From Elusimicrobiota bacterium (lineage in GTDB: Bacteria; Elusimicrobiota; Elusimicrobia; Elusimicrobiales; UBA9959): a stretch of 64,000 nucleotides of DNA. Below are positions 1 to 9,004 of the stretch, one piece after another. Each line of letters opens with the position of its first letter. The first letter of the stretch is position 1. Made by a program: the position numbers and the translations under genes. Location of the stretch: the NCBI GenBank assembly GCA_019135865.1, contig JAGVVD010000044.1, forward strand, positions 62,001-126,000, written 5' to 3'. The notes beneath the pieces are model-generated. The model made no database searches and was not told where the DNA came from. It saw only the letters and a program-made list of their open reading frames with translations.

Positions 1-745
1 TCCCCTGAGCGGAGACCTCGTATCCTTTAAAACCATGCCTGCCGAGTATCTCCGCGTACTCCGCGGGGGCACCTCCGCCGCGGCCCACAAGGGCGGGCGT
101 AAATTCGGAAAGAATGTTCGCGACGCGCGGCAATGTCCTTTCGGCGCCTTTGAGTATCCTGAGCTCACCGCCCTCGGTATCGATCTTGAGCAATTTGACC
201 GCCTTCCCCTCCAGCGCATTGCGCGAGATAAAATCGTCGAGAGAGACGGAGGACACTTCCACACTGGAGATATGCTTGGGGGCCTTTATCAGGGAATGCC
301 GGCCCTGGTTGCAGTCCTTATAGAGGAATAACGGCCTACGTCCCCCGCTCTCGTCGACCGCCATGTTGACGGGAATGACATTTCCCTTGTCATTGAGGAG
401 GATGTTCTCGGCAAGCAGCCGGTAAGTCTGCGGTGAAGGCTCGAAAGCGTAGACCCTGGGCCGGGCGCCGGTTGAGAGGACCAGCGAGAACCACCCGATA
501 CTCGCCCCGATGTCCAGGACCAGGTCTTCGTCCTTAAGCCCGAGCCTTCCCAGGAGGAACTGCGTCAGGAAGTCCTCGTAATAGACGCCGTACTTGTAAT
601 AGATATCCCGGCCGATTATATCGTGTATGTGGAACCTGAACCTGAGGCCGTACTTGGGACAATCGGCCGTCAGGAAGGAGACCGGGGTGAACCAGCGCAG
701 GAGGAAATGTTTCACCCGGTTAATGAAAAGTCTTATGGCAAGCAT
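1..745 (-). CDS. FkbM family methyltransferase, C-terminus cut by window edge
   Basis: I translated this frame by hand: an ATG at 745 opens a frame that stays open to base 1, so 248 codons are visible and the stop lies outside the window. The middle holds a Rossmann SAM-binding start (LVLDIGASIGWFS), then YAFEPSP, then LLKIDTEGGE followed by ILKGAE and a SEFTP stretch, which is the usual FkbM order. FkbM enzymes O-methylate hydroxyls, commonly on sugars of surface polysaccharides, which fits the locus. The gene points away from the divergent sugar transferase at 859. The family is clear; the acceptor is unknown. Confidence 0.85.
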   Translation of the reverse strand, partial: MLAIRLFINRVKHFLLRWFTPVSFLTADCPKYGLRFRFHIHDIIGRDIYYKYGVYYEDFLTQFLLGRLGLKDEDLVLDIGASIGWFSLVLSTGARPRVYAFEPSPQTYRLLAENILLNDKGNVIPVNMAVDESGGRRPLFLYKDCNQGRHSLIKAPKHISSVEVSSVSLDDFISRNALEGKAVKLLKIDTEGGELRILKGAERTLPRVANILSEFTPALVGRGGGAPAEYAEILGRHGFKGYEVSAQG

Positions 746-787
746 CTGAATACGCCGCCCACCCTACATAACCCATCATAGCAAATA

Positions 788-858
788 CCCCCCCACGCGC
801 GCCGTGACCGCCGTTCTTGTCGGCGTTAAAACCGCACAAATTGTATAATGACACCGCT
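788..858. promoter_or_regulatory. Divergent intergenic region with a -10 box next to the sugar transferase start
   Basis: A perfect TATAAT sits at 844-849, only nine bases before the ATG at 859, and no Shine-Dalgarno sequence is visible. A start site about seven bases after the -10 would give a leaderless or nearly leaderless mRNA. No good -35 at 16-18 bp is seen; TTGTCG at 817-822 is 21 bp away. A run of seven C lies at 788-794, and a 5-bp stem CGCCG/CGGCG with a 7-base loop lies at 808-824. The promoter is inferred from the -10 match alone. Confidence 0.4.
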
Positions 859-2283
859 ATGTTCGCCCCCGCCAGGCTCAATAACCGTTTAGGCGTCCTG
901 CTGCTCTTCCTGGCGGACGCGGCGTCCCTTGTCGCGGTCTTCTACCTGGCCCTGGCCCTTCGCATCCATCTCCTCCCCCGGTTCATAAAGGTCATACCGG
1001 CCTTCTCCGAGAACATCACGGCCTACTGGTGGATCTTCCTTTTCTGGCTGTTCTTCTTTGTCTATGAGGAGGGCTATTCCCGCCGCTTCGCCCTCTGGGA
1101 CGAGGTGAAGTTCCTGTGGAAGTCCTCGTTCTTCGCCCTCGTCGCCGTCTTCACCGTACTGTTCATAAGCAAGAAAGGCCCGGACTTCTCCCGCGTGCTG
1201 GTACTGACCATGGGAGCCATCTCCTTCATGCTTTTCCCCTTTGTACGGCCCGCGGTCAAAAAACTGCTTTACCGGCTGGGGCTCATGAAGCGCAAGGTAC
1301 TCATCGTCGGTTCCGGCGAGGCGGCCCTCAAGGCCAGGGAAGCCGTCGTCAACGAACCCAACCTCGGCTACGAAGTAGTCTCCTTCATAGACGACGAAGG
1401 ACCGGAAGAACTGGAATGCTGCGCGGTACATCGCGGCATAGACAATATCGAGCGTTATATCCGCGCCGGCGGCATACACGATGTCATCATCGCCAAGCCG
1501 GAGCTTCCCCGCGAGCGGCTAACGGACCTCATCAACCACATTCAGCACAAGGCCGAGAACACCCTTATCGTCCCCGACCTGGGCGGCATAGCGGTCTCCG
1601 GCACGGAGATACGCCACTTCTTCCGCGATCGGACGATGATGATAGAGGTGAAGAACAACCTGGCCAACCCGCTGATCTACGGCGCGAAGCGGGCCGTCGA
1701 CTACGCGGCGGGCGTGCTGATCTCCGTCGTGTTCCTGCCGCTCATGGCGTTCATCGCGCTCCTGGTCCGGCTGGACTCCAAAGGCCCCGCCATACTCCGC
1801 CAGAACCGCCTGGGCGGGAACGCCCGCGAGTTCGGCTGCTACAAGTTCCGCACCATGCTCCCCGACGCCGAGGAGCGCCTCCGGCACATACTGGAGACGG
1901 ACCCCGCGGCGAAGGAAGAGTACGAGAAGTTCTGGAAGCTTACCGACGATCCCCGCATCACCCGCCTCGGCGGCTTCCTGCGCAGGACCTCTCTGGACGA
2001 ACTGCCGCAGATACTCAATGTCCTGCGCGGCGAGATGAGCCTCATCGGCCCCCGCCCCTACCTTCCCCGCGAATGGCAGCACATAAAGGAAGAGAGCCCC
2101 GTAATCCACGCCCTCCCCCCCGGCATAACCGGACTCTGGCAGGTCAGCGGCCGCAACAACCAGGACTACGCGTTCAGGATCACAATGGACGCCTGGTATG
2201 TGAAGAACTGGACGCTCTGGCTGGACGTGATGATACTCTTCAAGACCGTGGCCGTGGTCCTGAAGCGCGAAGGCGCGCGTTGA
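859..2283 (+). CDS. Undecaprenyl-phosphate sugar phosphotransferase (WbaP-type initiating transferase)
   Basis: This membrane enzyme should start a glycan by moving a sugar phosphate from a nucleotide sugar onto undecaprenyl phosphate. From ATG 859 it has 474 residues. Several hydrophobic helices fill the first ~130 residues, a GSGEAAL nucleotide-binding-like segment follows in the middle, and the C-terminal catalytic domain carries CYKFRTM, DPRITRLGGFLRRTSLDELPQ and LIGPRPYLPRE, the signature of the polyisoprenyl-phosphate hexose-1-phosphate transferase family. A TTG at 817 would add 14 residues; ATG 859 is preferred because the protein then begins at the usual Arg-rich edge of the first helix. 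It is on the plus strand, unlike almost all neighbours. The sugar cannot be read from sequence; Gal, Glc or a GlcNAc derivative are all possible. Confidence 0.9.
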   Translation: MFAPARLNNRLGVLLLFLADAASLVAVFYLALALRIHLLPRFIKVIPAFSENITAYWWIFLFWLFFFVYEEGYSRRFALWDEVKFLWKSSFFALVAVFTVLFISKKGPDFSRVLVLTMGAISFMLFPFVRPAVKKLLYRLGLMKRKVLIVGSGEAALKAREAVVNEPNLGYEVVSFIDDEGPEELECCAVHRGIDNIERYIRAGGIHDVIIAKPELPRERLTDLINHIQHKAENTLIVPDLGGIAVSGTEIRHFFRDRTMMIEVKNNLANPLIYGAKRAVDYAAGVLISVVFLPLMAFIALLVRLDSKGPAILRQNRLGGNAREFGCYKFRTMLPDAEERLRHILETDPAAKEEYEKFWKLTDDPRITRLGGFLRRTSLDELPQILNVLRGEMSLIGPRPYLPREWQHIKEESPVIHALPPGITGLWQVSGRNNQDYAFRITMDAWYVKNWTLWLDVMILFKTVAVVLKREGAR

Positions 2284-2286
2284 AGG

Positions 2287-4176
2287 TCAGAAAGTTTCGG
2301 TATTATCCGGGACGGACTTCCTGTCCCCCGCGGTCCCGGAATAGGCGGGGATAAGTTCCCTGATCCGCCTCATCAGCGGCTCCGGCTCCGGCAGCTCACA
2401 GAGAGAACTCAGCTCCATGACCTGCTCTTTCGTGAGGGAAGAACCGCTCCCTTCCGGCACCGCCATAAATATGTCCGGATGGCCGGTGTCCCTGCGGACG
2501 TCCTCGGGGCGGAAAAGTTCCTCGTGCATCTTCTCGCCGGGTCTAAGACCGGTGAACCGCACGGCGATGTCCTTCTCCGGCTCCAGGCCCGCCAGCAGTA
2601 TCAGGTTCTTGACCAGGTCCACCACCTTCACCGGCTCGCCCATATTGAGCACGAATATCTCCCCGCCGCTGCCCATGGAGCAAGCCTGCAGTATGAGCTG
2701 TATGGCTTCCTGCTGCGTCATGAAGTAGCGCGTGATATCCGGGTGGGTGACCGTCACGGGACCGCCGGCGGCTATCTGCTCCTTGAAGATGTTCACGGCG
2801 CTGCCGGAACTCCCCAGCACATTACCGAAACGGACCGCCATGAACTTGGTGGAAGACGCCCCGCCCATGGACGAAAAGACCATCTCCGCGAGCCGCTTAG
2901 TGGTACCCATCACACTGGAAGGCCGCACGGCCTTGTCGGTGGAAATAAAAAGGACCCTCTCCGCGCCGTAGGCGGCGGCGGTCTCGGCCAGCAGGTGGGT
3001 GGCCAAGGTGTTATTCTTGACGGCCTCCTGCGGATTGGCCTCCATCAGAGGAACATGCTTATGGGCCGCGGCGTGGAACACCAACGCGGGACGGTAGGTC
3101 TTAAAAACATTATTGAGCAGCGTCCGGTCCTTAACGTCGCCGGCCAGCGGGACTATCTGGACTTTCTCGGCCAGTTCCTTGAGCTCCTTGTCGATATAGA
3201 AAAGAGCGGTATTATGGTTCTCCAGCAGGAGCAGGGTCTTGGGACGGAAGCGCAGGATCTGCCTGCAAAGCTCGGAGCCTATCGTCCCCCCGGCGCCGGT
3301 GACCAGCACGGTCTTGCCTTTCACCAGCCGGGAGACCGCCTCCATGTCGGTCCGCACCGGCTTGCGGTTGAGCAGGTCACCCAGCTCGATATTGCGCAGG
3401 CTCTTCGCGGCGCGCGACGACCGGGCCAGAGATTCCGTCAGCGTCGGCACGGTCTTGAACTGCACTTTCTTGAGCAGGTGGCTGTCCTTGTAGAGGGCGA
3501 TTAGATCTCCAATAAGCTTGCCGCGGGAATGATTAACGGCTATAACGACTTCATCCACCAGGTTCTTGCTGATGACCCCGGCCAGGACTTCGCGGCCGCC
3601 GAAGATGGGCACGCCATGTATGCGGCGGTTCCACTTGGCCGGGTTATCGTCCAGGAAACCTACCACTTGATAGCGGTTGACCCGGTCCCGCCTCAGCGCC
3701 CGCAATACGCTCTCGCCCAGGTCGCCGGCCCCGAAGATAAGCACTTTGGGAAACTCTTTGGTGTCGCCGCTGTAGCGGAATTCTCGCGTCGCCCGTATAA
3801 TGAAGCGTATCCCGCCTACAAGCACAACGGTCAGGACGGGATCTATCACCAGTATAGACCGGGGGAAATTGAAGCGGTTCAGGAGAAACACCATGGCGGC
3901 TATAAGCACCTGGCTCGCCGCGACCGCCTTGAAAAGGGAGGTCAGGTCGGCCATACTGGCGTAGCGCCAGATACCGCGGTATAGATCGAATGAATAGAAA
4001 GCCAGGAGCCGCGCCGCTATAAGCAACGGCAGGGTATGAAGCAGGTTGGCGGCCTGTTCAGCCGGGAGATGGAAATCGAAGCGCAGCTGGAATGAGAACC
4101 AGTAGGAGACCGCCACCGCCAGGGCGTCCATCACAAAAACGAACCAGTGCTTTTGATTGAGGACGGTCTTTCTCAT
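2287..4176 (-). CDS. Membrane nucleoside-diphosphate-sugar 4,6-dehydratase (WbpM/CapD/PglF family)
   Basis: The 629-residue protein has the full family layout: four membrane helices in roughly the first 115 residues, a first nucleotide-binding fold (LIFGAGDLGES, about residue 147) and a catalytic SDR fold (VTGAGGTIGSE, about residue 292). The motif STDKAVRPSSVMGTTK shows Met in place of the SDR tyrosine before the lysine, as in WbpM-type dehydratases. Such enzymes turn UDP-GlcNAc into the 4-keto-6-deoxy intermediate with C5 configuration retained. It follows the reductase and small initiating transferase (4769 and 4212), matching the reductase-transferase-WbpM order known from Pseudomonas O-antigen loci and the WreQ/WreU/WreV set of Rhizobium. 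Product UDP-D-QuiNAc or UDP-D-FucNAc is an inference. Confidence 0.93.
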   Translation of the reverse strand: MRKTVLNQKHWFVFVMDALAVAVSYWFSFQLRFDFHLPAEQAANLLHTLPLLIAARLLAFYSFDLYRGIWRYASMADLTSLFKAVAASQVLIAAMVFLLNRFNFPRSILVIDPVLTVVLVGGIRFIIRATREFRYSGDTKEFPKVLIFGAGDLGESVLRALRRDRVNRYQVVGFLDDNPAKWNRRIHGVPIFGGREVLAGVISKNLVDEVVIAVNHSRGKLIGDLIALYKDSHLLKKVQFKTVPTLTESLARSSRAAKSLRNIELGDLLNRKPVRTDMEAVSRLVKGKTVLVTGAGGTIGSELCRQILRFRPKTLLLLENHNTALFYIDKELKELAEKVQIVPLAGDVKDRTLLNNVFKTYRPALVFHAAAHKHVPLMEANPQEAVKNNTLATHLLAETAAAYGAERVLFISTDKAVRPSSVMGTTKRLAEMVFSSMGGASSTKFMAVRFGNVLGSSGSAVNIFKEQIAAGGPVTVTHPDITRYFMTQQEAIQLILQACSMGSGGEIFVLNMGEPVKVVDLVKNLILLAGLEPEKDIAVRFTGLRPGEKMHEELFRPEDVRRDTGHPDIFMAVPEGSGSSLTKEQVMELSSLCELPEPEPLMRRIRELIPAYSGTAGDRKSVPDNTETF

Positions 4177-4211
4177 TCCGATAGATTATATCAAATAGGT
4201 CCGGCGCAGCC

Positions 4212-4768
<557 letters not shown>

Positions 4769-4772
<4 letters not shown>

Positions 4773-5728
4773 TTCCCCCTCCTTCCGAGGTACCATGCGG
4801 CCGTATCCGCCACGCCCTGTTCCGTCGTGAACGGCGGCACCCATCCCAGCTCAGACCGGATGGCGGAACTGTCCACCGTGAGCGAGCCAAAAACCCTTTC
4901 CATCGCGTCCCCGAGGCCGGCGGCCCGCGCCAGACGGCGCGCGAAGTCCGGCAGAGGGATGAGCCGGGGACGGCGGCCCAGCGAGGTCGCCATCATGCGG
5001 ACCAATTCCGTGGTTGAGACCGGGGGTCCGTCGCTGACGAGGTAGACCTTTCCGGCGGCTTCCGGCTTTACGAGGCAGAGGAGGACCGCGTCCACGAGAT
5101 TCTCGAGATAGACAAGGCTGCGTTCATTGCGTATGCCGCCCAGCGGAAGAGGAAGGCCGGAAGCGGCCAGGCCGAGCAGACGGAGGAAATTCGCCTTCAC
5201 CCCTGGTCCGTATACCAGCGGCGGCCGCAGGACCACCGCTTCCATCCCGACGGCTTTTGCCGCGGAGAACAGGGCTGCCTCTCCCTCGGCTTTGCTGATA
5301 CCGTAAGGGTCCGAGGGCGCGGGAGGGTCCATCTCGCGATACGGGCGCCCGCCGCCTTCGCCGTTTACCTTCACCGTGCTCATGAAAACGAAACGGCGGA
5401 CTCCGGCGGCGCCTGCTGCCGCCGCCAGTCGGGCGGTCCCGGCTGCGTTGACCTCCCGGTAGGCCGCGAGCGGGTCAGCGGCCTTATCGCGCATCACGTG
5501 CACACGCGCTGCCAGGTGCACCACGTCGTCGACACCCTGCAGCGCCTCCCGCCAGTCGGTATCCGGGCCCGCGCCGGGGATACGGACAACCTCGGTCCCG
5601 GCGGGCAGGGTATTTTCGTCAGAAGAATAGCGCACCGCGGCGCGGATCAGCCAGCCGGCTGCGGCCAGTTTCCCGCAAAGAGGCCTGCCTATGAAACCCG
5701 TAGCCCCGGTGACAAGAACCCTGCGCAT
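4769..5728 (-). CDS. NAD-dependent epimerase/dehydratase, probable UDP-4-keto-6-deoxy-HexNAc 4-reductase
   Basis: The 319-residue SDR begins with VLVTGATGFIGRPL and carries the active-site set STVKVNGE and YGISK (Tyr-x3-Lys). The STVKVNGE style is shared with WbpV/WbjF/WreQ-type reductases that reduce the 4-keto product of a WbpM-type dehydratase. Coupling by a 4-base overlap to a small initiating transferase and then a WbpM homologue supports that role, giving UDP-D-QuiNAc or UDP-D-FucNAc. Stereochemistry cannot be read here. A plain UDP-hexose 4-epimerase remains possible. Confidence 0.82.
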
Positions 5729-5737
5729 GAGGAACGG

Positions 5738-6874
5738 TCAGCGCCCGGAGCCCGGGTATTCCCGCCAGATATTGCGGCGGACATAGTCGGTGTATGAGAG
5801 TATGATGCGGAAAACCTTCTCCGAGACGGCCGGAGCGTCGTAATCCGCCACCAGGCGCGGCTTCCAGGCCGGCCCCCCGGACAAGGCCGCGATAGCCTGC
5901 CCGACCCGCTCGGCAGAGAGCCCCGTCATAATGACGGCGGCCTCCTCCATCCCCTCGGGACGTTCATGGGCCTCCCTGAGATTGACCGCGGGGAAGCCCA
6001 GTATGGAGGACTCCTCGGTTATGGTGCCGCTGTCCGAAAGCACCACGAAAGCGTTCTTCTGGAGAGAGACATAGTCGGAGAAGCAGAGAGGCTTGAGCAG
6101 TTCCACCCGCTTGTCCAGTTTCAGCCCGGACTTGGCCAACCGCTGCCTGGTGCGGGGATGGGTCGAGACTATTACGCGCCTGCCGTAGTCGGAAGCGAGC
6201 CTGTTCAATATCCGCGCCAGCCTGGGCAGGTTGACCGGGGAGTCTACGTTCTCCTCCCTGTGGGCGCTGACTACGAAGAATCCACCCTGGGTCAATTTAA
6301 GGCGCCGCATGGCCTGCGAGGCCTCGATCCTGCCGGCGTAGAAAGAAAGGACCTCGGCCATGGGACTTCCCGTCTTTATGACCATGTCGGGCGGGAGGCC
6401 TTCGCGAAGCAGGTATTCCCTGGCTATGGAACTGTAAGGGAGATTCACGTCGCTGATGTGGTCCACTATCTTCCGGTTTATCTCCTCCGGCACACGCTGG
6501 TCGAAACAGCGGTTCCCAGCCTCCATGTGGAAGACCGGGATCCTCCGCCTCTTCGCGGGGATGGCCGCCAGGGCGCTGTTGGTATCCCCGAGTATCAGGA
6601 GGGCGTCCGGCCTCTCCTTCTCCAGCACGGGATCGACGCGGGAGATCACGCGGGACATCGTCTCGGCCGCGCTCCCGCCGGCGGCGGAAAGGAAATACTT
6701 CGGCCGGCGTATCCCCATATCCTCGAAGAAAACGTCGCTCAGCTCTTTGGCGTAATTCTGGCCGGTATGGACCAGGACATGTTCGGCGCGGCGGTCGAGC
6801 ACGGCCAGCACCCTGGAAAGCCGGATAAGTTCGGGGCGGGTCCCAACAACGGTCATCACTTTCAGCTTTTTCAT
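5738..6874 (-). CDS. fnlC: UDP-N-acetyl-sugar 2-epimerase of the L-FucNAc pathway (FnlC/WbjD/CapG)
   Basis: This 378-residue cytoplasmic GT-B-fold epimerase opens with VMTVVGTRPELIRLS and has HTGQNY and HMEAGNRCFDQRVPEE. The last motif is typical of FnlC/WbjD rather than of WecB, which has a different form there. It should catalyse the final C2 epimerisation to UDP-L-FucNAc. FnlB and FnlA lie directly upstream, separated by gaps of a few bases, completing the three-enzyme pathway from UDP-GlcNAc. Confidence 0.9.
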   Translation of the reverse strand: MKKLKVMTVVGTRPELIRLSRVLAVLDRRAEHVLVHTGQNYAKELSDVFFEDMGIRRPKYFLSAAGGSAAETMSRVISRVDPVLEKERPDALLILGDTNSALAAIPAKRRRIPVFHMEAGNRCFDQRVPEEINRKIVDHISDVNLPYSSIAREYLLREGLPPDMVIKTGSPMAEVLSFYAGRIEASQAMRRLKLTQGGFFVVSAHREENVDSPVNLPRLARILNRLASDYGRRVIVSTHPRTRQRLAKSGLKLDKRVELLKPLCFSDYVSLQKNAFVVLSDSGTITEESSILGFPAVNLREAHERPEGMEEAAVIMTGLSAERVGQAIAALSGGPAWKPRLVADYDAPAVSEKVFRIILSYTDYVRRNIWREYPGSGR

Positions 6875-6878
6875 ATGA

Positions 6879-7976
6879 TCACACCATCTCAGGATAAGTA
6901 TCGGGGGACAGGGGATCGAAGATCTCGTTGGTCCAGAAAAGAGTTATAAGTTCGTCCGCCCCCGTGTTGGTGACGCTATGGGTATGCAGCGCCGGCATGT
7001 CGATGTAGCCCGGATGGTCGCCGTCGACCCGGAACTCCACCGTCTCCCCGGAGAAAAGCTTGCGGACGCGGACCAGCGCGGAACCTTTCACCACCAGGAA
7101 GCGCTCTATCTTGCGGGCGTGGTAATGGTTCCCCCTCGTGACGCCGAGGGCCGTGGTGGAAAAGAAGGTCTGCCCGCCCACCCGGCTCTTCACCGCCTCT
7201 ATCACCGAGCCCCTCGCGTCGCTGCGTTTGGCGATGCTGACCGGGTACCGGGCCGGGAAGAGATAGGACCTGTAGGTATTGAAAAGGTCCAGGTCCGCCG
7301 TGGAGGAGAGATCGGGGAATATCTGCTCAGAGTAGTCCGCCGCCAGGGCTTTAAGACGGGCCAGGAGGGCGCTCACCCGGAAAACCTCGCCCTTCGGGAA
7401 AATATCTCCGGAGCTGCCCTGTTCCAGCGCGGCGAACGCCAGGGCCGCGACACGCTGCGCGTGGAGGATTTCTATCTCGTTATCCTCTATTATGTTCGGC
7501 TCCTGGCCGTTGGCCAGCTGATAGCAGAAAGTGGAAACGGCTGAATTGTAGAAGGGTTTCCCCCCTTCGCCAAAGACGTTCGGGAGAACGAGGTTCGTGA
7601 ACCTGGCGCCGCGCCGGGCGGCCCATTCCGATATCAGGGCGGAGCACCTCTTCTTGGATTCGCCGTAGGGAGTGCCCGAAGATATCCTGGTGGACGAGGA
7701 AAAGACGATATGCGGGGCGGCGCCGGCCGCGGCGCAGGCCGAGAGGAGGGCTTCGGTCAGGGCGACGTTGGTGGACGCGACCTCCGCGTCCGGGCCCCGG
7801 TTCATCCCCGCCAGGTGGACTATGGCGTCGCAGGAGGCGGCGAACTCCCGGAGCCGCTCCGGGGACGAGAAGGCATCACGTCCAGCCCCGACGACGGCAA
7901 CATCGTTCCTGGAATAGAGGAAACACCTCAGGTGCCACCCCAGCAGGCCGTCTATCCCCGTTATCCCTATCCTCAT
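6879..7976 (-). CDS. fnlB: Bifunctional epimerase/reductase with C-terminal cupin (FnlB/WbjC/CapF)
   Basis: The 365-residue protein joins an N-terminal SDR (ITGIDGLLGWHL at residue 4, YGESK about residue 124) to a C-terminal cupin (GNHYHARK and VVKG around residues 283-300, then LHTHSVTN). This two-domain layout is that of CapF of Staphylococcus and WbjC of Pseudomonas, which take the 4-keto-6-deoxy product of FnlA through C3 epimerisation and C4 reduction. The cupin histidines that bind metal are present. It sits between fnlA and fnlC with gaps of a few bases. Confidence 0.9.
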   Translation of the reverse strand: MRIGITGIDGLLGWHLRCFLYSRNDVAVVGAGRDAFSSPERLREFAASCDAIVHLAGMNRGPDAEVASTNVALTEALLSACAAAGAAPHIVFSSSTRISSGTPYGESKKRCSALISEWAARRGARFTNLVLPNVFGEGGKPFYNSAVSTFCYQLANGQEPNIIEDNEIEILHAQRVAALAFAALEQGSSGDIFPKGEVFRVSALLARLKALAADYSEQIFPDLSSTADLDLFNTYRSYLFPARYPVSIAKRSDARGSVIEAVKSRVGGQTFFSTTALGVTRGNHYHARKIERFLVVKGSALVRVRKLFSGETVEFRVDGDHPGYIDMPALHTHSVTNTGADELITLFWTNEIFDPLSPDTYPEMV

Positions 7977-7978
7977 CG

Positions 7979-9004
7979 TCAGGCTTTCCGGGACCCCAGC
8001 TCCGCGGTGATCTCAGGAAGGGTAAGGAGGAGTTCTTTGATGTCCTTGATGCCGAGCTGTCGGGTGTTATGTGAGGTGTAATCCGAAAGAGAAGCTTCCT
8101 TCCGGTCCCCCTCCGTGTAGTATTTATTGTAGTTGAGGTCGCGCCCGTCCATTGCCACCCTGTAGTAATCGCCCATATCCTCGGCGCGGCGCAACTCCTC
8201 GATGTTCGCCAGGGTCTCGAATATCTTCTCCCCGTGCCGTACGCCTATGGTCTTGACCGGGACATCCGACTTGAAGAGTTCCTTCAGCGCCTGGGCCAGG
8301 TCTCCGACCGTGCAGGCCGGGGCCTTCTTGACGAATACATCCCCCTGCCTGGCGTGCTTGAAGGCGAACAGGACCAGCTTTATCGCGTCCGGCAAAGGCA
8401 GCAGAAAGCGGGTCATGGAAGGGTCCGTCACGGTTATGGGCTTTTTTCCCTTTATCTGCTTTATGAACAGTGGTATGACGGAACCGCGCGAACACATGAC
8501 ATTGCCATACCGGACACTGCAAACGCGGGTATCCTTGTCCGAAAGGCCGCGGCAGGCGGCCTGGGCGACCTTCTCCATGAGAGCCTTGGTCATGCCCATG
8601 GCGTTTATCGGATAAACGGCCTTGTCGGTACCCAGGCAGACCACGCTTTCGACGGCGTGCGCGATGGCGGACTCCACGACATTGTGGCTGCCGACGATAT
8701 TCGTCATGACGGCCTGCATCGGGAAAAATTCGCAGGACGGAACCTGCTTAAGGGCGGCCGCGTGAAAAACCATGTCCACGCCCTGCATCGCCTGGTCCAC
8801 GCTGCCACGGTCACGCACGTCGCCGATATAGAATTTAACCTTGGGATCGTTGAGCTGTATCCGCATGTGCTCCTGCTTAAGCTCGTCCCGGCTGAAGATT
8901 CGGACCTCTTTGAAGTCCTGCCCTATTATCGTCTTCAAAAGTTCGTGGCCGAACGACCCGGTTCCGCCAGTGATGAGTATGGTCTTATTTTTGAGGTTTG
9001 GCAT
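7979..9004 (-). CDS. fnlA: UDP-GlcNAc 5-inverting 4,6-dehydratase (FnlA/WbjB/CapE)
   Basis: The 341-residue soluble SDR starts with ILITGGTGSFGHELL and carries GTDKAVYPINAMGMTK, with the Met-x3-Lys catalytic pair typical of CapE/WbjB. It removes water from UDP-GlcNAc and inverts C5, giving the L-arabino 4-keto sugar that FnlB then reduces. PseB makes the same intermediate, which matters because no pseB is visible beside the pseudaminic-type genes at 29.8-35.5 kb. It overlaps the upstream wbuB by 20 bases. Confidence 0.92.
   Translation of the reverse strand: MPNLKNKTILITGGTGSFGHELLKTIIGQDFKEVRIFSRDELKQEHMRIQLNDPKVKFYIGDVRDRGSVDQAMQGVDMVFHAAALKQVPSCEFFPMQAVMTNIVGSHNVVESAIAHAVESVVCLGTDKAVYPINAMGMTKALMEKVAQAACRGLSDKDTRVCSVRYGNVMCSRGSVIPLFIKQIKGKKPITVTDPSMTRFLLPLPDAIKLVLFAFKHARQGDVFVKKAPACTVGDLAQALKELFKSDVPVKTIGVRHGEKIFETLANIEELRRAEDMGDYYRVAMDGRDLNYNKYYTEGDRKEASLSDYTSHNTRQLGIKDIKELLLTLPEITAELGSRKA

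Noticed and set aside
817-858. TTG start at 817 for the sugar transferase
   Set aside because: There is no ribosome site and the added residues are not typical; the -10 at 844 would lie inside the gene. ATG 859 is preferred, though 817 cannot be fully excluded.
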